Shown piece after piece: positions 33,092 through 47,092 of a DNA stretch of 64,000 nucleotides. Numbering within the stretch: the first letter of the stretch is position 1; each line of letters opens with the position of its first letter. A program made the translations under genes and the position numbers. Source of the DNA: Climacteris rufus (taxonomy: Eukaryota; Chordata; Aves; Passeriformes; Climacteridae); the NCBI GenBank assembly GCA_013398175.1, contig VZRZ01003844.1:650913-714912 (forward strand), given 5' to 3'. The notes under the pieces were generated by a model, which had not been told where the DNA came from, did not search any database, and saw nothing but the letters and a program-made list of their open reading frames with translations.

Positions 33092-36000
33092 TGGGTTCTG
33101 GGCAGGAGAGACAGGCTGCTGGGAAGCAGTGCACTAGGCCAGAGGAGAAATGCTACATATCTGGCTGAAGCTGTGTCTCTCCAGTCAGCTTGTGGATAGC
33201 AGAGCAGTGCAAGACAGAAAGCAGAGCTGGCTAAAACTAGCTAAGATAATTCTAAGAAGATTAAAAATAATTTTGGTAATTAATGGATAATTCATATTTA
33301 TCAGGATTATAAGAAAGAAGAATGGCTTACAGCTGTAAATTTAAGTGCTTTTTTTACTGCCTTGGCTCTTAAGCACTCACTGTAATTGCAGCAATGAGAG
33401 GCTGAAGGCTCTCCTTGGATTTTAGTTGCCTGCAATTCAAATGATATTGCAAACACTTCTCCAGTTCACATGGATCTTTACTGGAAAACTTGGATCATAG
33501 ATGCTTACTGGTTTGGATATTTCATCTCCATCTTACGGCCTTCATGCAGTTTATTACTAAACATGGAAGAAATTAATTCTCCCTATATTTCATTTCTATC
33601 ACATCTGACAGCTTTGTAGTTTGTGTCTATGTGTGCGACATTTGTGGCCAAGTATTTTAACATAAAAATTCCTTCTGCAAGGCCGGAATGGATGTTTTTC
33701 CTATACTTCATCTCCCAATTTTTTCAGTGATTTTGATGATGAAGTAACATTAATAGAACAAAACTTACACTGAAAGAAATCTCAGACCTACATTAAATCA
33801 GCTTAATTAAAACAAGGTTTTAAATTTTTAAATTAAAACAGCATCTTCTCAGCTGTACTTTCTTTAAAAGTCTACATACCTCCAAGACACACCAAAAAGA
33901 CCAGACTATAAAGCCATCAGATTTTATAGAGAATTACACATACCTCTAAAAGTTCATTGTATCAGTACATTAGAGTGCATCCTGTCAGCAAAAGGAAAAA
34001 AGGTGATTCTGTGATAAGTGCTTATTATATAGCTAACAGCTATGAAAGAATTCAGTCATCAAGAAAACCCAGGACCAGCTGGGACCTCAAGAAGTTATCT
34101 TCTGATTCATTCAGAGAAGTTACCCTTCTGATTCACACCAAAAGAATCTTTCTCTGCCCCACCACCAACCTTTTATCTAGCTGCAGCTTGGGAACCTCCA
34201 GCAACAGCGATTACACAGTTTTCCGTCGTCTCTTTATTCCAGTGCTTTGCCATTCTTGCTATTAGGCAGCATCTCCTCATGTCTCATCTATACATCTCTT
34301 TATTCACTTGGAGCTGCTGCTGTTTGTCTTACCCTACACAGACATGAAGAAGGATTATTTCCTTCTGCTCTGCAATAGTCTCCTAGGTATTTGTGACCTC
34401 AGCTTCATCCTATTTTATGCAAAAGAGTTTTGATTCATCCAGTTTTGCACCATGATTTCTAGAGTACTGGCTGCTTGTGCCTCTATCTGGATTTTCTCCA
34501 CTGTGACCTCATCTTTCTTGAGATGAATGATAGATAGAATGTCTAAAGCTGAACAGAGTAATTTTATGAAAGCCTTGCCCACCCTGGATAGAGGATTGCA
34601 TCAAAGAGTTTATAAGATCTTTTTCACATATCCCTGGATGAGGTTGTGAGAGAATAAAGGTAATTCAGTCAACTAGGGATCTACTAGAGACTATAAAATC
34701 TCCTCTATTAAGCTGCTACCTGTCTGAAGCTGCTAAGTTTTCTGACTTACTCTTGTGCTTCCTTCCCCACAATCTATCTGACATTACTACCCAGATGAGA
34801 AAAAATCTCTTGCATTTGTAAGACATATATCGGGTTTGCAGTGTTGCTATTTATGCCCCAGCAAATACATTCCAGTTGTGCCTAACAACTGTCCTGTGTT
34901 TTTCATTCTGCTGGAGTAAACTCTACCAAATTTGCTGTTCTGCCAGTGATGCCATAGCAACACATTCGCATTCTTCGTACTCTTTGCTTTGCCAGGCTGG
35001 TGAAGGGGATGTTGAGACTGCTATGGTAAGAGTGTTTTCATCTGGAGAACAAAAGCAATCTGCACCCTCAGAAAACTGTCATCATATCTCCTGCAGACTG
35101 CTGAGCCATGCCAGCTCAAATCTTTTCACTGTGATGCTGGATGAAAGCAGTGACTCCAGCATCATGAGCTGCTATTTTGAGTTGGATGCTCAAGTTGCTG
35201 AAAAAGATTTTTCTGGCAGAACATCTTTGCAATATTTCCACTACAAAAATCTGCTTTCATCCTCAAGTTCTAGTGTCTCTTCTTTGAGGACTGAATGTAT
35301 TACAGCCAAACACACTTGCGTGGTCAGGAGAGAATCCAGTTGCGAGGGCTGGCAATAACAGTTCTGCTTTAAAAAGAGCAGAGAAATTGCTCCCCTTTGT
35401 CCATTAACTTATCTGACTATCTGCTGTGTCACTTGGTGGCCAAGTCTGAGCTCAAACCACTGGAGGACACTGTAACAGATAACATCTATTTTAACAAAAC
35501 AACACAAAAGTATAGATGTCTGCAAGTACCCACTGCAGATATTTAACTGCTCTTTGATCGACTATGTTAAAATTAGGTTAACTCCTTAAGTGACCTGAGA
35601 GAAATGGGGTCACTGATTGCATTTAACTGCTGTCCTGAGCAAAAAAGCAAAGCAGAGTGTATGTAATGTGTACGAGATCCTATAGTGAAGCAATGTCTTG
35701 TCTTTTTGGAGTACGTCTGCAATGGCTTAGTGTTGACTGCATATTTTTTCTGTGTGGAAGACTGAAGGATGGTTTTCACATGGAGACACTGAGCTTCTCA
35801 GAAGCTTTTTTTTTTTGTATAAAGCAGTGACTGCTACTCCAGAGCCAGTGCAAACTGTACTTTGAAGACCAACAACTTAGAAGAAATATGGGAAGCTTCG
35901 ATTTCATACAAACCCTAAGCTTGTCCCATCATCAACACTATGTGGCCCCTACTAAACAGAAAATTAGGGCATCAGGAGAGTGAAATTTCCATGTTGGTAA

Positions 36001-38035
36001 AGGTGGTGAAGTTTTAAAGGACCTAATCTTAAAAGTTGCAGCAAAATCAAGCCCCAAGGACAAAAGAGCCGGAGGATGAAAATCTATGTTTTTAGCTTTC
36101 TACATCTTTTTTTTTCCAGCCTCCTAATAAGATCAGAGTGCCTTGCAGGTATATTATTGCTTGCTTGACTTCACACACAGAGAAAGCACTTGCTAGAGTC
36201 AAGTATCTGCTTTGAAAAAGTCAAACAGGTCAAAAGTGTACTTACACTATCACATGAGCAAGCCAGTGGTAACTGAATGTTTTTGGAGAAGTACAGGAAG
36301 AGGGAAGACTGTGTGTCTTATCTGCCAGCTATTCTCAATTCTAGCTGTTGGGATGGGACCACGTTGTTTTGAGTTTATGCTGAATAGAAAGCTTGTATGT
36401 ACATCAAAGCCAGCTGGAAGAATGGAGGAAGCCTTCTCTTTGTCTGAATCAGTTCACACATGACTAGATCATACTGGTAATACCTCCTTCAGTACTTTCT
36501 GGAGCACCTTGAGGTGCTGCCTAGGTCAGTTGATATAGTAATGTCCCCTCCTGAACAGGACAGATTGTGAGATCTACCTCCTAAATCAACTTGATATATT
36601 TTGATTAGTTATGCTATATGTTAAAAACATGTGTGTGTTGCTTCTGCAGGGCAAGTTGGAAAAAACTTTATGCACAGCAAAATGATGCCTCCACATCTGA
36701 TCTGTGACAGGACAGACATTTATAGCAGTGGGGAGTGGAGAAGGGTAGCACAGATAGGGCATGTGTTGTTTAGCAAGATAACCAGCCCAAATAGGACATG
36801 ACACTCATGCTGGGTGCTCCTGGGCTCCATGGAGGCTGGAAAGGAGCTGGTGCTGCTGCCTGCACAGAGCTCAGGGTCCAGGCACCAGGAGGAGACAAGA
36901 GGCAAGGCAGAACATGCAGTGAACCCCCTGTCTTAGAGCTGAGAGTGGTAAATCAAACAGCTTTGAAGAGCCAGAAGCAGAAATACATTGTTTACTCCTT
37001 AAATCCTAAAATATTGTACAGTTTGGAAACAGAATAGATGAGACTGTAGAATTAAAAAGTTTGGGGTTTTTGTTGCTTTTATAAACAGCTTAGCTCTTTG
37101 GTGGCTGGTGGGACAGCCAGACATTAACTCTTTCTAGCCATTTCTGTTGTCTCCTCTAGAGCTGGGACAGGTGTTGGTAGTAATCTCACCTTAAATTAAA
37201 CTTAATTTTAAGAAAAATGCTTCTAGGATGCAGAACTCAGCTCCTTTTTTTGCAGCAAGGTCTCTTGACCACCCTGAAATCATGGCTGCTGCAGCTGGAT
37301 TACCACGTCTCCTCACATCCTTTTGCCTTCACCATACTGTAGATTGCAAGTCACAGTAATTTTAACAATTTGGCTGTACCTAGAAGAATGTTTTGCAGAC
37401 CTACAGGCATCTAATAGTGATTGCTGCAGAGTTCTTGCAAACAGATCCATGGTTTTTGCAGTCCAAAGGCATTTATCATAAAGTATTTTATGGTGCTGGT
37501 GAACAAACCTGCCTTAAATTTGTGGGAGGTAGTATTTCTAAGCTAAAAATTTCAGGTTATTCCTTACTGGTCACAAATAAAACTTAAAGTATTCTACCCT
37601 TCCTCCAGGTTAAAATGTCTTCAGGTATCAATACGTAAATAACCCAGACACAGACGGTCCTGGATCACAGAGGTGACTGTGGTGTTCAGTGGATATAAAT
37701 AACAAGGAACTATTCCCTCTTGGAGAAGCTGTTTTGGTAAATTCAAGTCTAAGCATGAAGCAAGCGAAACATAAATTTTAGGCCTTTCCTGTCAAGCATG
37801 CTGTCTCGTCCCACTGGTTTGGAAAAGAGCAATTGTTTCCCTTAAAACAGCATGAAAGCCTTAGAGAAAATTAAAATGGTCAGAGATTCAGTATGTAAAA
37901 TATACACTGCAGAACACTGGAGAAATCTCAGTCTGGGCATGAAGAATCACTCTTGTCACGAGTTGGCAAGATTTTTATCCCTCATTTACACAAAATTGAA
38001 TTTTGGGGATTGATCAGTGTGCCTAGGTGAGCTAT

Positions 38036-38075
38036 TGATCAGCTGCTAGGTGAGCCATCTGCTAGCAGCTGATCA
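38036..38075. repeat. Perfect 14-bp inverted repeat, 12-nt loop
   Basis: Left arm TGATCAGCTGCTAG and right arm CTAGCAGCTGATCA are exact reverse complements around a 12-nt spacer. Each arm contains CAGCTG, a core E-box. The flanks repeat CTAGGTGAGC-like and TGATCAG units, so the structure may have grown from a local duplication. Confidence 0.92.
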
Positions 38076-41000
38076 CCTCCATCAACTCCAAGTAAATATG
38101 TTGAGGAAATCTAATGCAGGAGGATGTGTGCCTTTGTGAAGCAAGATGTTGTCAATTAGTCTGTTGCTGGAAAATATAATTCGAAGAATTGTTGTAAGAG
38201 GAAATGCCAAGTTTCTAGTTAAACTTGTTGAGTATCTCTGGCAAATTTGAGTAAGAAACTTTCTCTGGAGAGACTATAAAAATAACTCTTCAAGCCAAGT
38301 AAACAATATATTCAATGTGACAACTTTTGTCGTTGTGTCAACTCTGATTTTCACAGATTAAGATGAACACATGAGCGAGAAGTGAAAGGCTTGTAAACAT
38401 GGGTGGAGTCTGAGAGAGGACCTGAACTGCAAATATGAACTAAACCCATGAAGTTAAAGCACATGAAACTTCCAAAGCTTCTTCTGAGGGTGACTGCTAG
38501 AGCATTCTCAATATGCTTACTTAACTAATTTAACATCCAGCCTGAGGAAACCTGGAATAGCCTAAGAGTCACATCACCATGCAGCTAAGAAAGCACTGAG
38601 GGCCACACATGTAATTTTTCTCATGCCTCGCACAGTTGCCGCTGACATCCTGTGCATAAGCCCTGCATGTTGGCGGCGCTTCTATCTGCAACTCTATCCC
38701 AGATGTATCTGCATGAAACTCACTGACTCTGCTGCAGCTGGAAAAGGGGAATCTCCTCTCATAGGGAAAGGCAACATCTTCCCATAGGTATATGAGAAAC
38801 TGCTCTACAGTGTGAGAAAGGACTAATGCTGCCTTTCCAACCCATAGGAGACCCAGGCAGGCCTCAGATGCCTATTCTTAAGTGACTCAAACACAGCACG
38901 CCACTGTGTAGTGCTGCTCTTGTTCTTGGCCTCATATTACCGAAGGGTATCCTGCAGGGAAGGGAGGCTGTTCTGGAACTACAGTGCAGTAATGGAAGCT
39001 GGAGCATGACCTGTACAGGTAAGTAGACTAGCAGAATTTGCTTGTTGTGTTGCTTAGCATGAGCTTGCTTTAAGAGGAGGGGCTGAAATACAGAAGGATA
39101 ATTCCCATGATAGACTGACTGCTGTAGATCGGTTTGGAAGCAGCAAATATGGAAAACATTTTCTCTCTTATGTAAACATGCTTATTTCTGTAAAGCCTTG
39201 GACCTGTCTTAGGAGGGTGAGCCCATGAGCAGCTGAGTAGACTTTGGTTATCTTCCTATGGATCAGTCTGATGAGTTGCCATAGATGCTTCAGATAACGT
39301 AGAAAACCTGTAACCATTACTACACCCTGCCTTTTGTGCCTCTGCGGTCCACTGGAGCCCTTACAGCTGGATACAAGTCAAAGCAGCTTCCAGGCTACTT
39401 TAATACAATTTGGGACTAACCCAGGAGAGGCAAAGCCCAAAGCACATATCAGACTCCGTGCTGAGGCCATCACTGCCATACAGATATATTTCTTCTGCTG
39501 TGCAAACTACATAGTGTGTGTGCAGTAGCTCCTGGTCATACCTTGAGTGGTGCTTGTCTGGCCTAAGTAAAACAGACACAGTCAGCCCAGCCTTCTTTTC
39601 TAGGTAGGCTTTTTTCCCCTGTCCTTTAGAGATTTTTCTGTTGTATTATTGGTTTAAAACCTGTCATCTCCAGCAGTGTTTACTGGAAGTCACAGAGGGA
39701 CACGGTTGCATCTCTGTGAACAGTCTCATGCTCCCTGTGTGACAGTACTCCCTTCCTTATGGTGGGGTAGGGTGTGGTGCCTGACTCCAGACCTGTGAGG
39801 GATAGAGGCCACAGTCCCTAGACTAGGAGGGGCTGAGGCACTTGAGAGGACGTGGGTTGTCTGAACAACCCTGTTTCAAAAGCACAACCTGGCGGTTGAG
39901 AATGAACAAGGCGGCTTCCTCCCTGAGGTGAAGCATCAGGCACAGCTGTGCAGGTGAAATCCCACTGAAGTCTGCAGTGAAGTTCTCAGTGATGCTGGCG
40001 GCATCTGGATGTGAGCCATGAGACACAAAGAGCACATTCTGTATGGCAGTTGACAGAGTTAATAAAAGAGGATCATGTAGATAAAACCGGTGTGTGCTCA
40101 CTGCGCTCAAAGGAAGCAGTTGTATAATTTCCCTATCAAAACAATACCACTGTAAGCACCAGAGACCTACCCTAACATAAACCTGTACTTAGCGGCTTGA
40201 TCAGAAACCTGAAAAGTCTCTTGAAAATCACCGAATCTGAGCTCAGAGCCCGAAATGCAACACTCTATATCTTCCAAGTAATGGAATAATCACAAGGACA
40301 TGAACAATTAAGTAACAGTTCACAATTACTGAAAATATGAGAAGTGCTGTAGCCTTTGCTGCGCTAAAGGGCTTATTTGTAGTCTGTTGCTTGCATTGAA
40401 ATGACATGTTACAGAAAGATGAAGGGAACCTGTCACAGCCCATTTGAAAAGTCACTTCTTCTAAACAAGGCCATCTGCTTTCATTCCTCTTTGCATTATC
40501 AACTGCTGGCACCAGGTATTCAAGGAATTTCAGAGGAAAGGAGGACAGCACAGTATTTCCTTGTCACTGTGCTAGATTTGACAGATCATTTGGGCAGTAC
40601 ATCTAGCATCTTGTCACGCAAATTGATGTCTTGGGAAAGCAAGAAGCTTTAAAAACAATACTGAGCTTACTCTAGGACTGGGATATTCGGTGATGACTAG
40701 TGCCTCTTTTGCACATGAATCACTCACTTTCATCCTTTAAATGTGCTCAGAGAGCTGGAGGTTGGGATACTTCTGCTGCAGACTACCTGGTTAGGTAATT
40801 AAAGCACCCACCTCCACTCTTGTTTGTTCCCATATACCTGCATCTCAGGGAACAGGTTTTCTCTGCTAAAGATTGAGCTACTCCCCAGGCTGCTGTATAT
40901 CTCAGAGATAATTAATCATGTTTGCAAAGGCTATTGTGTGGTCAGTGGGCATGGCCTCAGGTGAGATCCTGGGCTTCACCACAGGGGCAGGTTTGGCACT

Positions 41001-44000
41001 GGTGACTGGAGACAAAGAGAAACACCAGCAAAGAGAAACTCGCTGTGCCAAGTGATGTGGGCACCCTTCCTTCAGGGGACTGGCACCCAGCCAGCAGCCT
41101 AGCATGGTCTTTGAAGTATCAAGCTGCTGACAGTGCTGTTTAAGAACAGAAAACAGGCATCCTATTTAAACCGTGTTTGGTGCTTGGGAAAGGGAACGTT
41201 ATCCAGCTCAAGTCTGTGGAGTGCAGGCCCACAAAGGACCACCCTGCTCCCTGCAGAATGACCATGCAACCAAAGACCCACTGCTCTTTCTAGATAAAAT
41301 CTCTGAGCCATCTCTATATGGCACAGTCCAGAGCCCATTCTTGGAAAACCTAAAACATTACCCCTCCAGCCACATGCTCCAAACCCACACACTCTAAATG
41401 GAAATGGAAAGTATTGCTGAGTACACACAGATCTGTTTTCTACTGTGTGTCACAAAGTCAGTGGCATGCTGCTATGAACAAGCCTTCTCTTATATACAAA
41501 TTGTATATTCTTTTGTAAAATCCTTCCACATGTTTTGGGATTTAAGTTATTATATGGATAAGACTGAAAAATATGGTCCTATCTATTATCTTCCCTATTT
41601 TTAATTCTCATCATTCCACTGCATGCTGTTTCTCAGTAATACAGCAAAAAGTGTTGAACACGTATAAACTTTGGGCTTCTGCACTTCAATGACATCCTGA
41701 GTGAACTCAAAGGACCCTCGAAGCAGTGCCCCGACTTTGAATGTACCCCAGGCAGACATACATGGTTCTCATTTCTGATAGATTAATTCTTTCTCTTCCA
41801 CTGCCTCTTTCCAAGACACAGCTTGCAAACCACTCCTAACCCTGTCAAACTGCCCATTTTTATTTTCAAGTCAGAAATGTGTGCACTCCACAGCGAAGAT
41901 CACTTCTATGACAGCTCCAAGCTTTCAAACTGCATCCATCTTTTTGTCACTTTGCCAAAGGAAGTGACACTTCAAAGAGGGCAAAATGGTTTCTCACCTA
42001 CTTGGAAATCAGAGCTCCCTTTTCCCAATCTTTTCCTCAGGTGGTTTATCTTTTGGGAAAATGTCAGTTATGGACAACTTGTGGGAACCTTTATTTTTGG
42101 CAATTATTAGGATGCATGCAAAGAGTTGTACTGCAATATCTCACTTCAGAGTGGCCAGGTGCAACTAACCATATTTCTAGGCTTCCAGCAGGAATCAAGT
42201 AGGCCCCTGACTTGCTTCAAGAACTTGTTCTCCAATGCTTGGAGGGAACAACATTAATTTCTCTTGGCTGTTTTGGAGGAGTACTGCATAGCAAAGAGCT
42301 TCTTTCTTTGTTTGCTATACAGAATCACGTTTCCTGATGATTTCAGAGAAAGTACCCAACCTTGCAGGACCAAACCTTCAATGCTGTCCCTGCTCAGGCC
42401 CTTTACCCTGTGCCATGCAAAGATTCAAACCAGAGACTTTCCCAGATATCACTGACGTTACAAGGAGGAAGCAAAAGGTGAAAGAGTGTCTAAGTGAGTC
42501 TTTGATAAGAGGATTAATTTAAAACTGTACACTTTGCTCATTTAACTTTTTTTTTTTTTTGCAAGGAAATATAAACCAACACTGTAATTGTACTTTGGCC
42601 TGTGGGAATAATATCCCAGAAATAATGTCTCTACTTGAAGTCTAGTAGCTTAAGATCTCTGTGGGGCTGCTTCTTTCTCTGCAAGACCTATAATTAGCCA
42701 TCCATTATGGTGCTGAGCAGTGATCCTGAGGAAGCCCATATTTTCCCCTCAAGCACCCTACCCAGACATGCCAGAGAGCAAGTAGGGAATACTCTGGAGT
42801 TCACCCTCCTGTTCAATCCAGGCAGCTCAGGGGGTGGGAGATCCTCCCTGCTGCCCCTTGCCAGGCCCTTCAGCAGGGACACCGTGTGGGCATCTCACTG
42901 CTCTCAGGTGTCTTGTACTGTGTCTCACACTCTGAGCACTGGGATTGCTACACTCTAGGTCCTAAAGCCATGGTGGTGGGATTTGAGCTGCTCACACACC
43001 TTCTTTCTGCTATGCAGTGAGCAGATAGCAGCTTTCCAGTTAGGAAGGATGGGAAGCCTCTAAGCCAAGCACTCCTTTCCTCAGTCTTTGTACCAAACAT
43101 GACAGCCCTGGGGATGGGAATATCTTGCTGGTGCTGCTATGGGTCTGGCAGTCTACATCTCCAGGTAGCAAATGCTTTCCTGGCATGACTGGAGGGCATA
43201 AGACCATACTTCCATGGAATTTTACTGGTCAAATTCAGGACTGAGTTCAAACAGTATAAAATGGTGCATACAAAGAAGATCTGACAGATAATGTTTTCCT
43301 GTGGTTTTGGGAAATATTTTAGCTCCCCTTAAAATAAATAAGCAATTTTATCAGGTAAACTACTATAAATATATAAACTGTTTCACTTACATTTGAATTT
43401 ATTTGTATTTTCCGAAGTTCTTTCCCAGTTTTATTGTCTAAAACTCTTTCTGAATTAGAACTGAATTTATAAATGGTTTAAGTTGCTTAGAAACAGTGTT
43501 AGCAGGGTTTGCAGGTGTGTACGTGAACAAATGACTGGCTGAAAATAGTCCTTTCTATCTGTGACCTTCATTAACATCAATGCAAACCCTGCTGCAAAAG
43601 TAGCCTGGAGAACTCTGTGGTGGTGGACACAGGGCTGAGGAGACCATTCCTCATCTTGACACACTTAAGACTCTGTGACCAATGCACAGACAGTCTTCAG
43701 ATGTGCCAGACTTCAGCCCTCAAACAGCTTCCTCTGAACTACCAGCCAGCCTAAACTTCAATTGAGAAAACACATTGAATCCCTAGAGTGAAAGCTCCAC
43801 TCTGGCTGCTGATGGTGATTGCCAAGCAGACGGGCTCTCCAAGGCCGAGCAGCACCAGGAATACTGTTTCAAGGCAGCTCTTGTGTTATACCTTCAAACA
43901 CTGTGTGCAAGGTAAAGCAAACAATGATTTTTACAAGCACTTCATTACTACAGATCAATGCCATCACACACTCAAATTTGCTTTTCACAGATTCAGTGTA

Positions 44001-47000
44001 ATAGGCACAAAGGCGGTTTTTATAAAATACCAAAAATCCAGGATCAAGGGCATGAAGAAATGCAGGAGGGGTGGTTCTCTGCTAGACTTTTAAATGTGAT
44101 TACTCTTCACAAGCAATATTGTACACTGATCCTCATCAGCCTACTACCACTGTAAGAAACAAATCCATGAACTACCTCAGATGTAGCTACACTTTAACTT
44201 CACTTTGTCATGTGTCTTTAATAAAGAAATAAATTCAAAGAGAAGATAGTCTTGACTTAAGGAAGAGCTCCACCTTTTCTGAAAGTCTAGATGATGTTTT
44301 TTTCCATGATAACACTAAGTTTTGAACAAAGTATTAGTATAAATCTCTAGACATTGCAATAGGCCAGGCTTGAAAAAAGCAGTTTATGTTACCAGATAGG
44401 TGCCATTTCTTTATCTAGCAGTTGTACATGTTGAAGTATACCTCATATTACTCATTCAGTAATGTCAAGGCTTGATCTTGTTCCAAGCATCTTTGGAAAC
44501 ATGAGGGCAAGTTGCACAAGGCATAGGAAATTTATAATAATTAAAAAAAAAATAGAGTCAGCTCACTTTTTGGACATTCGGTGTTCAAATTCTGGTTTGA
44601 GCTTTTCCTGTAGCCAATTGTTTTATGTTCTGTTCTGTGATTTTCATAAAAGTTTGTCAGGAGTTAACAATCAGTTTGTATTTGTGATAATAAAATACCT
44701 ACATAATTTTGAAACTCTACGGGGGTGTTGCAAAGTGATCATATTTACATTCAAGACAGGAATCCACTACATGCAGCAGCAAATGTAAAAGTTGCATTTA
44801 CTTGGATAGCTGGGAGCACCCAGGAGAGCAAGTAATAAGAAATGTTCTTGGGGAAAAAGAAGTTGTCTGATGACCAGGGAGTGGATTAGAAGCTTTCTGG
44901 AGCTGTTAACTAAGCAATTGTTCTAGCTGCTACCTGACCCCAGTGTGCTACTCCAAAAAGCAGCAAGTTCCCCTCAAGGTCTTACATGAGACCTGCCAAG
45001 CTCACATGGACATCTTACGTAGCACAGCTTAAATGGCAGCATCCACACATAGGCAGGCAGAAAAAAAGCAACACTGAAAGATCTCATCTTTGAGACCACA
45101 TAAAAGCAAGATGCAGAGCAATTTTCTGATTTCAGGTTATGGTGGTAGTCAGGGAAAGAAACCAGATATAAACTTCCACTGGCTGGTGCCCACACAATTC
45201 CTTATTTCTACATCAACTGAGAGTGAAAATTCTATTTTTCTGACTCCATGCTCTTGTGGGTCACCAGAAAAAAGAACCACATCATGTGAAAGAATGCCAT
45301 ACAGAGTCAAACCAGCTGTGTTTTTAGCTATAAACTGAACATATATGTGTAGGGGCTATATGTTATAATAAATAAATGTCATCAAAGGCACTGTTCATCT
45401 GACTTTAAAGCAGGCCTGCATTTTGAGGGTAGGATCAGAAATCTGGGGCCTCACACAGTAAATCTGGGGCCTCACACAGTAAATCTGTTGCATAAAAGGG
45501 GACAAGCTGGAGAAGTAAAGAAAAATCCCAAAAGGCCTCATTTCCCTGAGCAAACGGAGCCTGTTGAGTGTGAGGACAGTGACTCTAGCTTCTCAGAGCT
45601 CTCCATCTCCTCCTGAGAACATCCTTATCAGAACTTTTTCATGATGATGGCTGCGATTAATGTACAAGTAGCATGGAGCAGAAGGAAGCTAAGGTGTGGA
45701 ACTGTCATTGCACAGACAACCTCAGCTGTGTACTGACCAGCCCTGTATTTGGGGATCTCTCATTGAAATCTTCAGGGAGTTCCATGTTCTATCACTTTGT
45801 TTTAAATAAAAACTACAGTTTGTTCACACTGTTTCTCACTCCCTTCTTAATAGTTAGAAATTAACACCCTTGACACACTCTTAAACCACACTGTTTGGCA
45901 ACTATTTTACAGTGTAGGCAAACATTTGAGCTTAGTGCTAAATATGCGGGTGCTGTACAGTACACAAATAAAGACTGTCTCTTTCTCAGAGATCTTACAG
46001 TCTGAAAGATAAGACATGAAAGAGTGCTTGGAAAGATGAGTAACCGGGGGGACTGTGGGAGGGGTTCACCTCAGTTAAAATGTAAAAACCTGGATATCAT
46101 TCAAAGAACACACAGATTTTAGTCCTGGAAGTGTGCATTTTTTTTTATGTATAACAGTTTTGCAATTAAGAAAAAAGCTGAAACTGTTGACATTTTCTTG
46201 TGCCTGGTTTTGCTAGGACTGAGGTAACATGTTACTGCTAATTCTCCTGACACCCCCAAGACACCTTCCTGCAGTCAACCTCTGCACAAAGCCCAGTGCT
46301 CAAACCACTGGTCCTGCTTGGGCTTTGCCCTGGAGAGGTCTTAGCTTTGGAGACCAGATGTCTCTTCTATATGACAGCCAACTTTTTATTTAAATACAGA
46401 AATTCTTAGCCTTTTTTGCTTGCATAAAATTAGGAAAGTTATGAGTCACAAAGTAAACAGAAATAAATGTGATGTAATCAGCATGTGCAGCTTTTCAGTT
46501 TTGCAAACATTTCTTCAAACCAAACCTATCTATCTTCAGACATCAAGCATGGGTTAAACACAAGGACCCCCAGACACGAGGGCACCAGGGCATTCTGTCC
46601 TTGGGAAGGAGTAGCTGGGGTCTAGGCCATTGGGGCACAGTAGAAGGATGCTCAGCACTGCCCTGAAACCCTTGCTCACAGTTGCCTCCAAGTTTCTAGA
46701 AGCACATTTTTTTGTTACTGGAGATGGAGGGACTTGGCATCAGGTAGCACTTTTCATGGTACAGCTATGATGTGGTGGACATCCCTGGGTTTAACTTCTT
46801 CATATGTCACCTTTCATTTGCCACTTGTATCTCACAAACAAAGGACAAAGATAAATTCTTCTTTCATTCTTAATGTGGTTTAACATACATCAGATGGTGC
46901 CTCTCTTGCTTTTGGGATCACACCAGAATAGCTTGTTCCTCAAACAATGTTTGAGATCAGACTTATTGTAGATCACATAGTTGACAGAGATGATTTTGCT

Positions 47001-47052
47001 TTAGCAATGCCAGAAGACTTCAGATACTAACAGGAATGATGTAGCTGCAGCT
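38076..47052. other. Non-coding, unique-looking sequence
   Basis: No gene or recognisable transposon. It contains a T-run at about 42.55 kb and the 21-bp tandem duplication at about 45.44 kb. Short open frames occur on both strands without recognisable homology. Confidence 0.6.
45439..45487. repeat. 21-bp exact tandem duplication (2.3 copies)
   Basis: The unit AAATCTGGGGCCTCACACAG plus T occurs twice exactly (45439-45459 and 45460-45480), followed by a third partial copy, AAATCTG. The identity implies a recent event or an assembly duplication. Confidence 0.93.
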
Positions 47053-47092
47053 NNNNNNNNNNNNNNNNNNNNNNNNNNNNNNNNNNNNNNNN
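47053..47092. other. Assembly gap (40 N)
   Basis: Forty unknown bases between GTAGCTGCAGCT and TTTTTAAATC. The true length and content are unknown. Any open frame crossing it is meaningless. Confidence 0.99.

Larger units (their letters stand above)
32590..38035. other. Non-coding, unique-looking sequence
   Basis: It holds a T/C/G-rich simple repeat at about 32.81 kb and a 9-bp triplication at about 33.07 kb. A 160-codon open frame at 34876-35358 (+) has no homology I recognise and looks like chance. Nothing else is supported. Confidence 0.6.

Noticed and set aside
34876..35358. 160-codon plus-strand open frame, Ser/Cys-rich
   Set aside because: No domain, signal or family recognised. Composition looks like translated intergenic DNA, with no supporting splice or promoter context. 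Chance is the simplest reading.
39823..40110. 95-codon minus-strand frame as a possible exon
   Set aside because: No homology recognised and no convincing splice sites at its ends.
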